A DNA stretch of 64,000 nt from Microcoleus sp. CAWBG506. GTDB lineage: Bacteria > Cyanobacteriota > Cyanobacteriia > Cyanobacteriales > Microcoleaceae. The translations under genes were made by a program, and so were the position numbers. The stretch covers positions 1 to 64,000 of the forward strand of contig JAHREW010000028.1 of the NCBI GenBank assembly GCA_020883125.1. The letters are read 5' to 3'. Positions 1 through 8,900 of the stretch are shown here, in pieces (within the stretch, counting starts at the first letter, position 1; each line of letters begins with the position of its first letter). The notes beneath the pieces were generated by a model. The model made no database searches and was not told the DNA's origin. It worked only from the letters and a program-made list of their open reading frames with translations.

Positions 1-418
1 TGCCATCTAATTTTCTGTGGATTATGCAATGCACCTCGCCAATCCTAGGTAATTTGAGAGAACTTGTACCTACTTTGACATTCTGAGGATAACTAATAGA
101 CTGTCTACCATGCTTCGACTTGAAGCTAGGAAAACCACCGCGTTTGTCGAAGAAGTTCTTGTAAGCACTAGACAGGTTTAGTGCGACTACTTGGAGTGAT
201 TGAGAATAAGCATTTGTCAACCAAGGGTACTCTTTTTTGAGATTTGGGAGTAATCCTTGAATTACACTTCTGCTTAACCCTTTGCCCGTATCTTTATAGG
301 TTTGCTGACACAGATTCAAACTATAATTCCAGAACCAACGACAACAACCGAAAGCACCCGCAAAATACGTCTGCTGCTCGGTGGTCGGATAGATTCGGAA
401 CTTATAGGCTTGATACAT
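1..418 (-). CDS. tnpB: IS200/IS605-family TnpB (OrfB) nuclease, N-terminal part, runs off the window
   Basis: Translation of the minus strand from an ATG at 418-416 stays open to base 1 (139 codons) and begins MYQAYKFRIYPTTEQQ, the typical TnpB/OrfB N-terminus. A CCRWFWN segment (about residues 20-26), a PWL motif and the GGFPSFKSKH segment (about residues 95-104) follow. These belong to the HTH/wedge part of RNA-guided TnpB nucleases. The RuvC catalytic part lies outside the window, so activity cannot be judged. No tnpA transposase is seen upstream (419-893), so it may be a tnpB-only element or a remnant. It belongs to a different sequence subgroup from the complete tnpB at 24425-25660. Confidence 0.85.
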   Translation of the reverse strand, partial: MYQAYKFRIYPTTEQQTYFAGAFGCCRWFWNYSLNLCQQTYKDTGKGLSRSVIQGLLPNLKKEYPWLTNAYSQSLQVVALNLSSAYKNFFDKRGGFPSFKSKHGRQSISYPQNVKVGTSSLKLPRIGEVHCIIHRKLDG

Positions 419-497
419 TATCGGCGATCGGCTTCTCTGGTAAGATTGTATCAAGGATCATATAAAAATGCAAAGAATTTGTTCGCTTCCTCATGCA

Positions 498-539
498 CCG
501 CTCATCTACTGCTGGCTGCGCATCACATATAGTGAGCGG
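498..539. repeat. Imperfect hairpin upstream of the edge tnpB
   Basis: CCGCTCA (498-504) is repeated inverted as TGAGCGG (533-539), 28 bases apart, about 80 bases upstream of the tnpB start. IS200/IS605 ends carry subterminal hairpins, so this may mark the element's left end, but the stem is short. Apart from this and the heptamer array at 824-872 I see nothing in 419-893. Confidence 0.25.
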
Positions 540-823
540 CGCAATCGTCTTCTCACGAGTCGCCCGTCCCACCGAAGACAGTGAGTACACCTATAGCGGG
601 GCAATTCCCGTCTGTCTAGTTAAACCTTCTCTAGCAAATCGGCTATGTAAACTACCCGACGCTCATCGCTAGCCGATAGAGCGCTTGCTTCCAGTGTCTA
701 TTTAAACAAGGAAGAAGTCACCCACCCCTGCCCCCCGCTGCACGCTACCCCCCCTGCCCCCCAAGGGGGGATGAAGGATGGCGGTAAATTCTGGAAGCAG
801 GAAGTCAGGAATAAACTATGCCC

Positions 824-872
824 AATTCCCAATTCCCGATTCCCGATTCCCGATTCCCGATTCCCGATTCCC
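824..872. repeat. Heptanucleotide tandem array (RATTCCC)7
   Basis: Seven consecutive 7-bp units, two AATTCCC followed by five GATTCCC, lie just upstream of the carboxypeptidase-like gene. The reading frame is open through the array, so an upstream ATG at 771 could formally extend the protein. The repetitive product argues for the start at 894 instead. Confidence 0.85.
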
Positions 873-893
873 ACTTTCCTCCTCTGGTTGTCT

Positions 894-2027
894 ATGATTC
901 CTATTATTTCGACTATTCCTGTGGTGCAGCTTGCTTCTGGCGATCGACTTTCGCTGCAAGTCTATCAGTTCCAAGGTGCGATTCCCGGCAAAAAGGCTTA
1001 TCTTCAATCTAACCTCCACGGCGCTGAGATTAGCGGTAATGCCGTTATTTACCAATTGATTGAGTTTTTAAGGTGTTTGGACTCCACTGAGTTAATCGGG
1101 GAAATTTGGCTAGTTCCTGTTTGTAATCCTGTGGGTGTCAACCAGCGATCGCACCATTTTTCCCCTGGTCGCTACAATCTTTATGATGGGGTAAATTGGA
1201 ACCGGATTTTCTGGGATTTTGAAAAGCAAGGGGAAGATATTCTGGGTTTTGCTCAGTCTCAGATGAATCTGGATGCCGATACTGTTAAAGTTAATTACAG
1301 AAAAGCAATTGCTTTGAGTTTTGCCAAAGAGTTGGCAAAAATTAACGCTCCTAGTTGTCGCCCCTACAGGGAACTTTTCCGATACCAGCTACAATCTTTG
1401 TGTTGGGATGCTGACTATGTGCTGGACTTGCACAGTTCCACGAATCAAAGTTTAGATTACCTTTATTGTTTTAGTTCTCGCGAGGAGAGTGCGAAAGCTT
1501 TTTTGCTCGATCGCGCCATCTTGATGAACGAGTATGATGGGGATGCTTTTGATGAGGCATTTCTCAAACCTTGGCTGGCTTTGGAAAGGATTTTAGCAGA
1601 GTTGGGGAGTCCGATTTCCTTTGATATTGAATCTTGGACTCTAGAATTGGGTTCGGGGATGGAAATCCATCCAGAATCGGTGGCCAAGGGCTTACGGGGA
1701 ATCAAAAATTACTTAGCCAGTAAGGGTTTATTGAAAATAGATGGATTTCCGCTTCCAGAAACTGAGAATCATCAAGTCATTTTCACTCCCAAGAATTTGG
1801 TCAAAGAATACTACGCGCCGGCGGGCGGGATGATTCAAAATCGAGTGGAATTGGGGAGTTTTGTCAAAAAGGGCGATCGGCTTTATCAAATTCTGTGCTT
1901 TCACAAACATGGAGATTTTCCCACTTTAGTCGATGTTTGTGCTGAGTCGGATCTTTTTATTTTTGATGTTTCGACCAATCAGTCAGTAAATCAAGGAGAA
2001 TATGTGTTATCTGTGATGGCTGATTGA
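894..2027 (+). CDS. Succinylglutamate desuccinylase/aspartoacylase family (M14-like) zinc hydrolase
   Basis: About 377 residues if started at the ATG at 894, directly before conserved-looking sequence (MIPIISTIPVVQLASGDRL). The zinc-binding pair HGAE (in NLHGAEISGN) and a later DLHSST carrying the third histidine match the AstE/AspA and M14 carboxypeptidase-like group, which hydrolyses amide bonds of N-acyl amino acids or similar substrates. The C-terminal part (YYAPAGGMIQNRVELGSFVKKGDRLYQI) is the beta-rich lipoyl-like region found in this family. The true substrate is unknown. A frame extension to 771 runs over a heptamer repeat and is rejected. A strong terminator follows at 2051, so the gene looks monocistronic. 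Confidence 0.8.
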   Translation: MIPIISTIPVVQLASGDRLSLQVYQFQGAIPGKKAYLQSNLHGAEISGNAVIYQLIEFLRCLDSTELIGEIWLVPVCNPVGVNQRSHHFSPGRYNLYDGVNWNRIFWDFEKQGEDILGFAQSQMNLDADTVKVNYRKAIALSFAKELAKINAPSCRPYRELFRYQLQSLCWDADYVLDLHSSTNQSLDYLYCFSSREESAKAFLLDRAILMNEYDGDAFDEAFLKPWLALERILAELGSPISFDIESWTLELGSGMEIHPESVAKGLRGIKNYLASKGLLKIDGFPLPETENHQVIFTPKNLVKEYYAPAGGMIQNRVELGSFVKKGDRLYQILCFHKHGDFPTLVDVCAESDLFIFDVSTNQSVNQGEYVLSVMAD

Positions 2028-2050
2028 TTTGTGTAAACATGGTCATAAAG

Positions 2051-2085
2051 CCCAGACTTATTTGGCGAATAAGTCTGGGTTTTAG
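2051..2085 (+). terminator. Rho-independent terminator after the M14-like gene
   Basis: A perfect 12-bp stem, CCCAGACTTATT (2051-2062) paired with AATAAGTCTGGG (2068-2079), has a 5-base loop and is followed by TTTTA. It lies 24 bases after the stop codon. The stem is symmetrical, but the T-run is on the plus strand. Confidence 0.75.
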
Positions 2086-2218
2086 CGATGCTATACTAGA
2101 CAATAATTACTAACAAAAGTCGGTATACCTGAAAAATAAAATGATAAAAATCGATTCAAGCCACCACAATATTTCACGGAAATTTTCAGTTTTTTGACTC
2201 AAAGTCAACAGTCAATAA

Positions 2219-2791
2219 TCATTCCCGTAAAACAGGAACTGATTCGTTACAGCTCAAGAGTCTTGATGCGAGAGCATCAAAAACAACCCCCCCCAAACCG
2301 GCCATAAGCGCACATTGGCGCTCGAAAGAATCCGAGTTAATTCCCCTCCCCACAACGCCCACAAATAATCCCACAACTGGGAGGTGAGCTGCTGGTGCTT
2401 TTTCACTAAAAGTGAGGTCGTTGTAGTAGAGCCTTTCGCCCTTTTTTAGCCAGCCCACTATGTAACGAAAAGTCTCCCAAACATCGCTATCATATTCATT
2501 GCTTCCCTCCAGACTTTGATAAATACGATTTTGTACGCTAAAGCCAAAGTGACCGTTGGAATATTCTTCCCAAAGTTGGTCGATGGTATGCAAGTCCTCG
2601 CAGGGAAATTCTTCAATACTTTCTCTATCCAGCCATCCTTTTTCTTCGCATTTGACAGCCCGCAGCATCAGTTTAGTAGTTTCTTCGTCTGCCTCTTGCC
2701 ACTTTTTGGCGGCTAATAAATTACGCAATTTGCTATAATCCATACCCACTGCTGATCCTAACTTAACCTCATTAATTTCCAGTTTAAACAT
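2219..2791 (-). CDS. GUN4 domain-containing protein
   Basis: 190 residues. LRNLLAAKKWQEADEET (about residues 22-38), the segment FPCEDLHTIDQLWEEYSNGHFGFSVQ and the later YIVGWL form the GUN4 fold signature. GUN4 proteins bind porphyrins such as Mg-protoporphyrin IX and stimulate Mg-chelatase, but cyanobacteria also carry many stand-alone or fused GUN4-like modules of unknown role. There is no N-terminal helical domain or kinase/TIR fusion here. The last 40 residues (VVGLFVGVVGRGINSDS onward) are hydrophobic and glycine-rich, unlike the canonical Gun4 tail. I therefore call it a GUN4-like paralogue rather than the chlorophyll-pathway Gun4. Confidence 0.85.
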   Translation of the reverse strand: MFKLEINEVKLGSAVGMDYSKLRNLLAAKKWQEADEETTKLMLRAVKCEEKGWLDRESIEEFPCEDLHTIDQLWEEYSNGHFGFSVQNRIYQSLEGSNEYDSDVWETFRYIVGWLKKGERLYYNDLTFSEKAPAAHLPVVGLFVGVVGRGINSDSFERQCALMAGLGGVVFDALASRLLSCNESVPVLRE

Positions 2792-3385
2792 TACTAAATC
2801 CTACCTTGTTTGTATTTTTTATGGATAGTTATTATCTAATTTATCCTGCAATAAGTTGATTTACCCGGATAATCCGATAATATTAATGTGGCGTAGGGAT
2901 ATAGTCCCTAGGGTTTTGGCATTGATTGGGTCTGTGAAAGATAAATTTGTTGATAGTGCCTACTATAGCTTATGTAACTCTAAATTTCATCAGTCTTTTA
3001 GGGTAATTCTGGTGATAGTTCCTTGACTACAGCATGAGATGTTAGTTGTTATAAAAACATCTTTTTCAGTAACCAGGGCTACTAAAAATCGCTACTACAC
3101 TGACGAAATATGACTACATAAGTTATAAAAGTCACAGTCAATTTGGGCAAAGCTAAGTCACTGATACATAGAGAAAATATTCTACACATCTTATACGCTC
3201 GCAGTTTATTGTCAACCGGATCGTAGTTGATGTAGTATCATTTTTAACCAGTAAGTAATGTTGCTCAAAAAAAGTTTTACTTGAGATAGGCCGATCGCCA
3301 GAATAAGAATCGTGACGGAGATGATTGGGGGTTGGTTCCGGGGATTCTAATTAGCGCCAAAGTAACGACTGATTTTTCTCCCAAA
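2792..3385. other. Intergenic stretch without recognised gene
   Basis: About 590 AT-rich bases upstream of the GUN4 gene. The only structure seen is a small hairpin, TAGGGA (2894-2899) with TCCCTA (2905-2910). No tRNA, open frame or repeat shared with the rest of the window was recognised. Confidence 0.5.
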
Positions 3386-5497
3386 CTAGGGTTGAATGAA
3401 TATTCCGATCGCATTATGAACTCTCGCTGCCGTTGACAAAGGTCGATCGACTAAATTCCCTCCCAAATACAAACTCGTCGAACTTCCCCCATCCAAATTT
3501 AAAGCCTCCACAGCCCCCATTTGCTGCAATATCTGGGCGAGTTCGGCGAAATTTGGCCCCGCCCCCCCCGCCCGGTTATGCACCGCTACAATCAGCAAAT
3601 TACCCGCTGCATTGCGCCCGATAGCACTCCGAATCGCCGTCTGTCTCACATAGGCATCGCTAAACCCTTCCGCCTGCGGATTGAGCACAACTCTACCGTT
3701 TTTTACCAACAATGGTCCACCACCTAAAATGTAAGGAAAAGCACTGAATTCTGACGGAATTGTCTGAGTTTCCAGACGTAATAAAGTGCCTGGTGTCAGT
3801 TGAGGGGCGATCGACAAATTGGAACGCAATGCTAAAATATAACCGTTGGCTGGTACTGGAAACGCTGTTTTTCCCATCCCACCAGAGGGAACTTGGCCCA
3901 CAACGCGATCGCCCACAACAGTCACAACTATCTCATTGTCAGAAAACGGAGTATAAGTCGTTCCCCAATCGGGATTGTAGCGGCCGATTCCAGCTTCTAC
4001 GTAGGCACTATTGAGGTGAGAAATAGATAAACGTTGATTTGTCGGAGTAATCAAGGTTTGTTGCAAAGTCAAACGGGCGATCGAGATTTCGCCACCATCG
4101 TTCCAGGCGATCGCCCCTCGGTTCAAAATCGGGCCAGCCAGCCACTTGTTGTCGCGCCGAATTGCCCCTAAAGCTAACCGATTTATCCGATTGAAAAATC
4201 CTGCATTAATCGCAGCCGCCGTTCCCGAAAGTTCCGCTGTTTCCCTCAGAGGTGCAGTGCCTTTATCGGTGGGGGGATTGCTCAAAATAGGTCTGATTTT
4301 GACACCGGTTTGACGCGGATTAACTTCTAAGGAAACAACTGGAAAACGAGCGGTTCCTAAGTTTTGATACTGTTGTCGCCACCGGACTCCCCGCGCCCAA
4401 ACAATGTCTTTTTCTACTAGGGAATCTGGCCGAATATCAATCACTAATCGATGGGGATTTCCCAGGCTGAAAACTTGTGGACGCCAACCTAAAGGTATGG
4501 TGACTTTGATTCTAGTTTGAGTCTCGGTTGGTTGGATTTTTAGTGCTAGTAATTGTTTGCTGGTTTGAACGGCGCGCTGAATTATAGCGGGTGGGATTTT
4601 GGCATCGAGGTCGATCGACCATTCTTGACCGATGATGGGCGCAGATGGTGCTAGCGGGAGTGTGATGGCTGGTTTGCTGGGGTCGTCTGGTGTTTCGAGG
4701 TTTGGCGCTGGGGGGGTTTTAGTCTGGGGAAGAGTGGGCTTTGTGGGGTCGTCTGGGGTGTCTCTAGGTGTGGGTGTTGGGGATGGGCTTGGGGTATCGA
4801 CAATGTTAACTTGCCACGGAGCACTGCGATCGAGGTCTACCACGATGCGATCGCCCCATTCTTTCTCTGCTTGCCGCACTCCTGTAACATTTGCTACTGG
4901 AGATGTGATGCTCAAAGTATTACCATCGACCGATATCCGCCAACCCGCAAGTCTGGCAAAATCTGTGATATCTAAGTAACGATACTGTCCCTGCGATCGC
5001 CCTGTTATACTTTGAGCTGCCGTTAAAGATACTGAAAACCACTGTACGGGCTGTTTAGTATTATCGGCGGTGTTGAGCAAATCGACTCCGGCCGATTGCA
5101 TTAACCCAATGTCGGCAATCCAAGTTCGGATATTCGGCGATATGCTATTTGTGGGCTGTTGTGTCCAAGCTAGGGGAAGGATGCGCCCGTTGAGAGAGAT
5201 TTGGCGGCCGCCTTTGATTGTGGCAGCGGGTGGTGGGGATTGAGTCAAAAAGCGAGAGTCCGAGTCCGACAGGGGTTGAAACCCCTGTCTCATAGCTGAA
5301 GTCCTCTCAAGAGGACTATTGAGGGGTATTTCAGTCGGTTTTAACCGACTTTCCCTATTAGCCAGGGAATTCATTCCCTGGCGGGCTGTGGAAGCATCCA
5401 TCAGCCCAGCCTTCTCATTCTCTGCTTTCCCCGCAAGATTCCAGACTAAACATAGTGCGATCGCCAGTAGGGGCGCAATCGAGACTTTAGTGTGCAT
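3386..5497 (-). CDS. Secreted phosphodiester glycosidase family protein (NAGPA domain) with AMIN-like N-terminal region
   Basis: 703 residues from the ATG at 5497, where a signal peptide begins (MHTKVSIAPLLAIALCLVWN); the open frame extends to 5668 but that part has no export signal. After a low-complexity linker come a beta-rich AMIN/copper-amine-oxidase-like segment, a Pro/Thr-rich spacer (PSPSPTPTPRDTPDDPTKP), a second AMIN-like region, and a C-terminal NAGPA (DUF2233) domain with AINAGFF and LNLDGGSSTSLYL motifs. NAGPA domains cleave or bind phosphodiester-linked sugars, so this is probably a periplasmic or cell-wall protein. The linker just after the signal peptide is encoded by a multi-hairpin interspersed repeat (5263-5386) that also occurs between genes at 55680-55834. 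Confidence 0.8.
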   Translation of the reverse strand: MHTKVSIAPLLAIALCLVWNLAGKAENEKAGLMDASTARQGMNSLANRESRLKPTEIPLNSPLERTSAMRQGFQPLSDSDSRFLTQSPPPAATIKGGRQISLNGRILPLAWTQQPTNSISPNIRTWIADIGLMQSAGVDLLNTADNTKQPVQWFSVSLTAAQSITGRSQGQYRYLDITDFARLAGWRISVDGNTLSITSPVANVTGVRQAEKEWGDRIVVDLDRSAPWQVNIVDTPSPSPTPTPRDTPDDPTKPTLPQTKTPPAPNLETPDDPSKPAITLPLAPSAPIIGQEWSIDLDAKIPPAIIQRAVQTSKQLLALKIQPTETQTRIKVTIPLGWRPQVFSLGNPHRLVIDIRPDSLVEKDIVWARGVRWRQQYQNLGTARFPVVSLEVNPRQTGVKIRPILSNPPTDKGTAPLRETAELSGTAAAINAGFFNRINRLALGAIRRDNKWLAGPILNRGAIAWNDGGEISIARLTLQQTLITPTNQRLSISHLNSAYVEAGIGRYNPDWGTTYTPFSDNEIVVTVVGDRVVGQVPSGGMGKTAFPVPANGYILALRSNLSIAPQLTPGTLLRLETQTIPSEFSAFPYILGGGPLLVKNGRVVLNPQAEGFSDAYVRQTAIRSAIGRNAAGNLLIVAVHNRAGGAGPNFAELAQILQQMGAVEALNLDGGSSTSLYLGGNLVDRPLSTAARVHNAIGIFIQP
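5263..5386. repeat. Multi-hairpin interspersed repeat inside the NAGPA-protein gene
   Basis: Successive palindromes are seen: CAGGGGTTGAAACCCCTG, AGTCCTCTCAAGAGGACT, AGTCGGTTTTAACCGACT and CCAGGGAATTCATTCCCTGG. The first three, with the same connecting sequence (CTCATAGCTRAAGTCCTC), recur at 55680-55834 in an intergenic region. Here the repeat lies in the reading frame and is translated as the linker after the signal peptide. Confidence 0.85.
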
Positions 5498-5904
5498 TTT
5501 TTTACAACTTTGATACTTAAAACAATTCACCCTCAAACACGCCATACAGCACAACGGTGAAAATTTATCATTATTATTGATAAACTTAATTTCTTTGGCT
5601 GTGTAGTTCGCTGTAGTTAGCTGCATAATATTAAGACATGGTTTCATTGGTGGTGCAGCACACTGCAAGACTGATGGAGGGGATTAAATAAAAAAAACAC
5701 AAAACTCGATCGCCTGCAATTTACCTGGTTGCAAGGCAGCGATTTTCCAGAGAATAACTGTGTTTTTTAACAGCAGCGTATTCTATGAGACATCTCGGAG
5801 GCGATTCGATCGAGATAATTAAGAAACTGCAAACAGAGTTTCAGAGCTAGGTACTGGCAGTATCCATGTAATTTTTTGATCAAATCTGCTGGCTTTGGCT
5901 GTTT

Positions 5905-5947
5905 GAAGGTTTTCCCGACTCCCACAGATGGGTAGCCTTCTGTTTTT
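5905..5947 (+). promoter_or_regulatory. Terminator-like hairpin in the leader of the glutamate synthase gene
   Basis: GAAGG (5905-5909) pairs with CCTTC (5936-5940), enclosing a second CCCACAGATGGG-type stem, and is followed by TGTTTTT. It ends about 50 bases before the ATG. It may be an attenuator or the 3' end of a small RNA transcribed ahead of the gene. I do not recognise a known riboswitch family in it. Confidence 0.4.
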
Positions 5948-5997
5948 CAAGTTATAACGAATCAACCACACAATCACCGAAATAGTATTCAATCAAC

Positions 5998-8900
5998 ATG
6001 GGCAACACGAGCGATCGAAATCAAAATCAAAATCTGGGTCATCGAGGAACTCCTTATGCCGGTCAAAGCTGGCTAATCGAAGAAAGAGATGCTTGCGGTG
6101 TGGGCTTCATTGCTAACCAAAGCGGCAAAGCTACTCACTCCTTAATTCAAAAAGCTTTACCAGCCTTAACTTGTCTCGAACATCGTGGCGGTTGTAGCGC
6201 TGACTCCGATTCCGGTGACGGTGCTGGTTTGATGACCGGAATTCCCTGGGAATTGTTGGATGCTTGGTTCGCAGAACAGGGAATTGTGCCTCCCGCTAAG
6301 GAAAATTGCGGAGTCGGAATGCTGTTTCTGTCCAGGGATGAAAACCAAGCGGCGATCGCGCGGTATATGGTTGAGGAAATCCTGTTAGAACGCGGGCTGA
6401 CACTGCTGGGATGGCGAAAAGTGCCCGTGGATGCGTCAGTTTTGGGCCCCCAAGCGCTAGAAAATCAACCTCAAATCGAACAAGTAATCGTTAGTTCACC
6501 GCAATTACAGGGCGACGAACTCGATCGACAGTTATTTCTGACTCGCCGCGCGATCGGACACGCATTATCCCATCGCCCCGACTTCACCCGCCAAGACTTT
6601 TACTCTTGCTCTTTTTCCTGTCGCACGATCGTATATAAAGGAATGCTGCGATCGGCCGTACTGGGAGAATTTTACCTAGACCTGAAAAATCCAGCCTACA
6701 AAAGCGCCTTTGCAGTATATCATCGACGCTTCAGCACCAACACCATGCCCCGCTGGCACTTAGCTCAACCGATGCGCTTGCTGGGACACAACGGCGAAAT
6801 CAACACGCTGTTGGGCAATATTACCTGGATGAGGGCGCGACAAGCCAATTTAGCTCACCCGAATTGGAGTCAAGCCGATCTCAACACGTTCAACCCCATT
6901 GTCAATTCTGACAGCAGCGATTCGGCCAACTTGGACAATGTGATGGAACTGCTGGTGCACTCCGGCCGTTCTCCCCTGGAATCCTTGACTATTCTAGTTC
7001 CTGAAGCTTACAAAAATCAGCCAGATTTAGCTCCCTATCCCGAAATTGTCGATTTTTATGAGTATTACAGCGCCATTCAAGAACCTTGGGATGGCCCCGC
7101 ATTACTGGTATTTAGCGACGGGAAACAAGTAGGTGCTACTCTCGATCGCAACGGTTTACGCCCCGCCCGCTACTGCATTACCAAAGACGGTTTGGTAATT
7201 GTGGCTTCCGAAGCAGGTGTAGTCGATATCGACGAAGCCGATATCATCGAAAAAGGCCGTTTAGGGCCAGGACAAATGATCGCAGTCGATCTGCAAACTC
7301 AGGAAATTCTCAAAAATTGGCAACTAAAACAGCGGATTGCGAAGCGACATCCCTACGGTGAATGGTTGCAAAAAAACCGCGAAACCTTGGAACCACAACC
7401 TTTTGCCGAAACCGCAACCCTCGACTCTCAAACACTGTTAGCCAGTCAAATTGCTTTTGGCTACACCGCCGAAGATTTGGACATGGTGATCGTGGAGATG
7501 GCGAGCTCCGGGAAAGAACCGACTTTCTGCATGGGAGACGACATTCCCTTGGCTGTGTTGTCAGAAAAACCTCAGTTACTGTACAACTATTTCAAACAGC
7601 GGTTTGCTCAAGTCACAAATCCGCCGATCGACCCCCTGCGCGAGGGGATGGTGATGTCTCTGACGGTGAATATCGGGCTGCGGGGTAATTTATTGCAAGC
7701 AGTGCCGGAAAATGCCAAGCTACTGAAAATAGATTCTCCCGTACTCAACGACGCTGAACTGTCTTACTTGAAGGAACAAAAGTCTTTCCCCGCAGAGGTT
7801 CTATCAACGCTTTACAAAATTGATGGCGGCCCGGAAGGTTTGAAGTTGGCTGTCGAGCAACTTTGTCAACAGGCAGCCGATGCGGTACGATCGGGCGAAG
7901 CGATTTTGATTCTGAGCGATCGAGTATCGAAGGAAGAAGGAAGAGGAGGGAATGAAGAAGGAGGTTTGAGTGCAGAATGCACTTATATTCCACCTTTCCT
8001 AGCAATAGGTGCCGTTCACCACCACTTGATCAAGGAAGGGCTGCGGATGCAAACTTCCCTAGTAGTCGATACCGCCCAGTGTTGGAGCACTCACCACTTT
8101 GCTTGTTTAATCGGTTACGGTGCGGCTGCGGTTTGCCCCTATTTAGCCCTGGAAAGCGTGCGCGGCTGGTGGGCTGACAGCAAGACTCAAAACTTGATGA
8201 AACATGGCAAAGTGCCGAATATTACCGTGACTGCGGCTCAAGCTCAATACCGCAAAGCGGTGGAAAATGGGCTGTTGAAGATTATGTCAAAAATGGGGAT
8301 TTCCCTGTTGTCCAGCTATCAAGCGGCCCAAATCTTTGAGGCGATCGGGATTGGCGGCGATTTGCTAGATTTGGGCTTCAAAGGCACCGTGTCTCGCATC
8401 GGCGGTTTGACGGTGGCGGAACTAGGCCAGGAAGTGATGTCCTTCCACTCCCAGGCTTTCCCGGAATTGAACGCTAAAAAGCTGGAAAATTACGGCTTCG
8501 TGCAATATCGGCGCGGCGGCGAATATCACATGAACAGCCCGGAAATGGCCAAGGCTTTACACAAGGCTGTGACTAGCTTTAAGCTGCAAACTAATGGTAA
8601 CGGCAACGGGGCCGAACCAGAAATGAGACCCATGGGTCTCAAAAATTCAGAAACTGCCTACGATCACTACGAGGTTTACAAGAAACAGCTTGAAAATCGC
8701 CCGATGACAGCTTTGCGGGATTTGCTGGACTTGGCGAGCGATCGCCCTTCGATTCCCATAGAAGAAGTAGAATCTGTAGCAGATGTTGTCAAACGTTTCG
8801 CCACGGGCGGAATGTCCCTCGGTGCTTTGTCCCCGGAAGCCCACGAAACCTTAGCCATTGCGATGAACCGCATCGGCGGCAAATCCAACTCCGGTGAAGG

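Noticed and set aside
402-590. Short minus-strand frame containing SSVGRATRE, reminiscent of spurious proteins read from tRNA genes
   Set aside because: The DNA does not fold into a tRNA cloverleaf that I can see, and the frame overlaps the real tnpB start in another phase.
771-893. N-terminal extension of the M14-like protein
   Set aside because: It encodes a heptamer-repeat product (FPIPDSRFPIPD type), while the conserved part starts at the ATG at 894.
5840-5870. GTACTGGCAGTATCC upstream of gltB as an NtcA site
   Set aside because: It does not meet GTA-N8-TAC, and no -10 box at the correct distance was seen.
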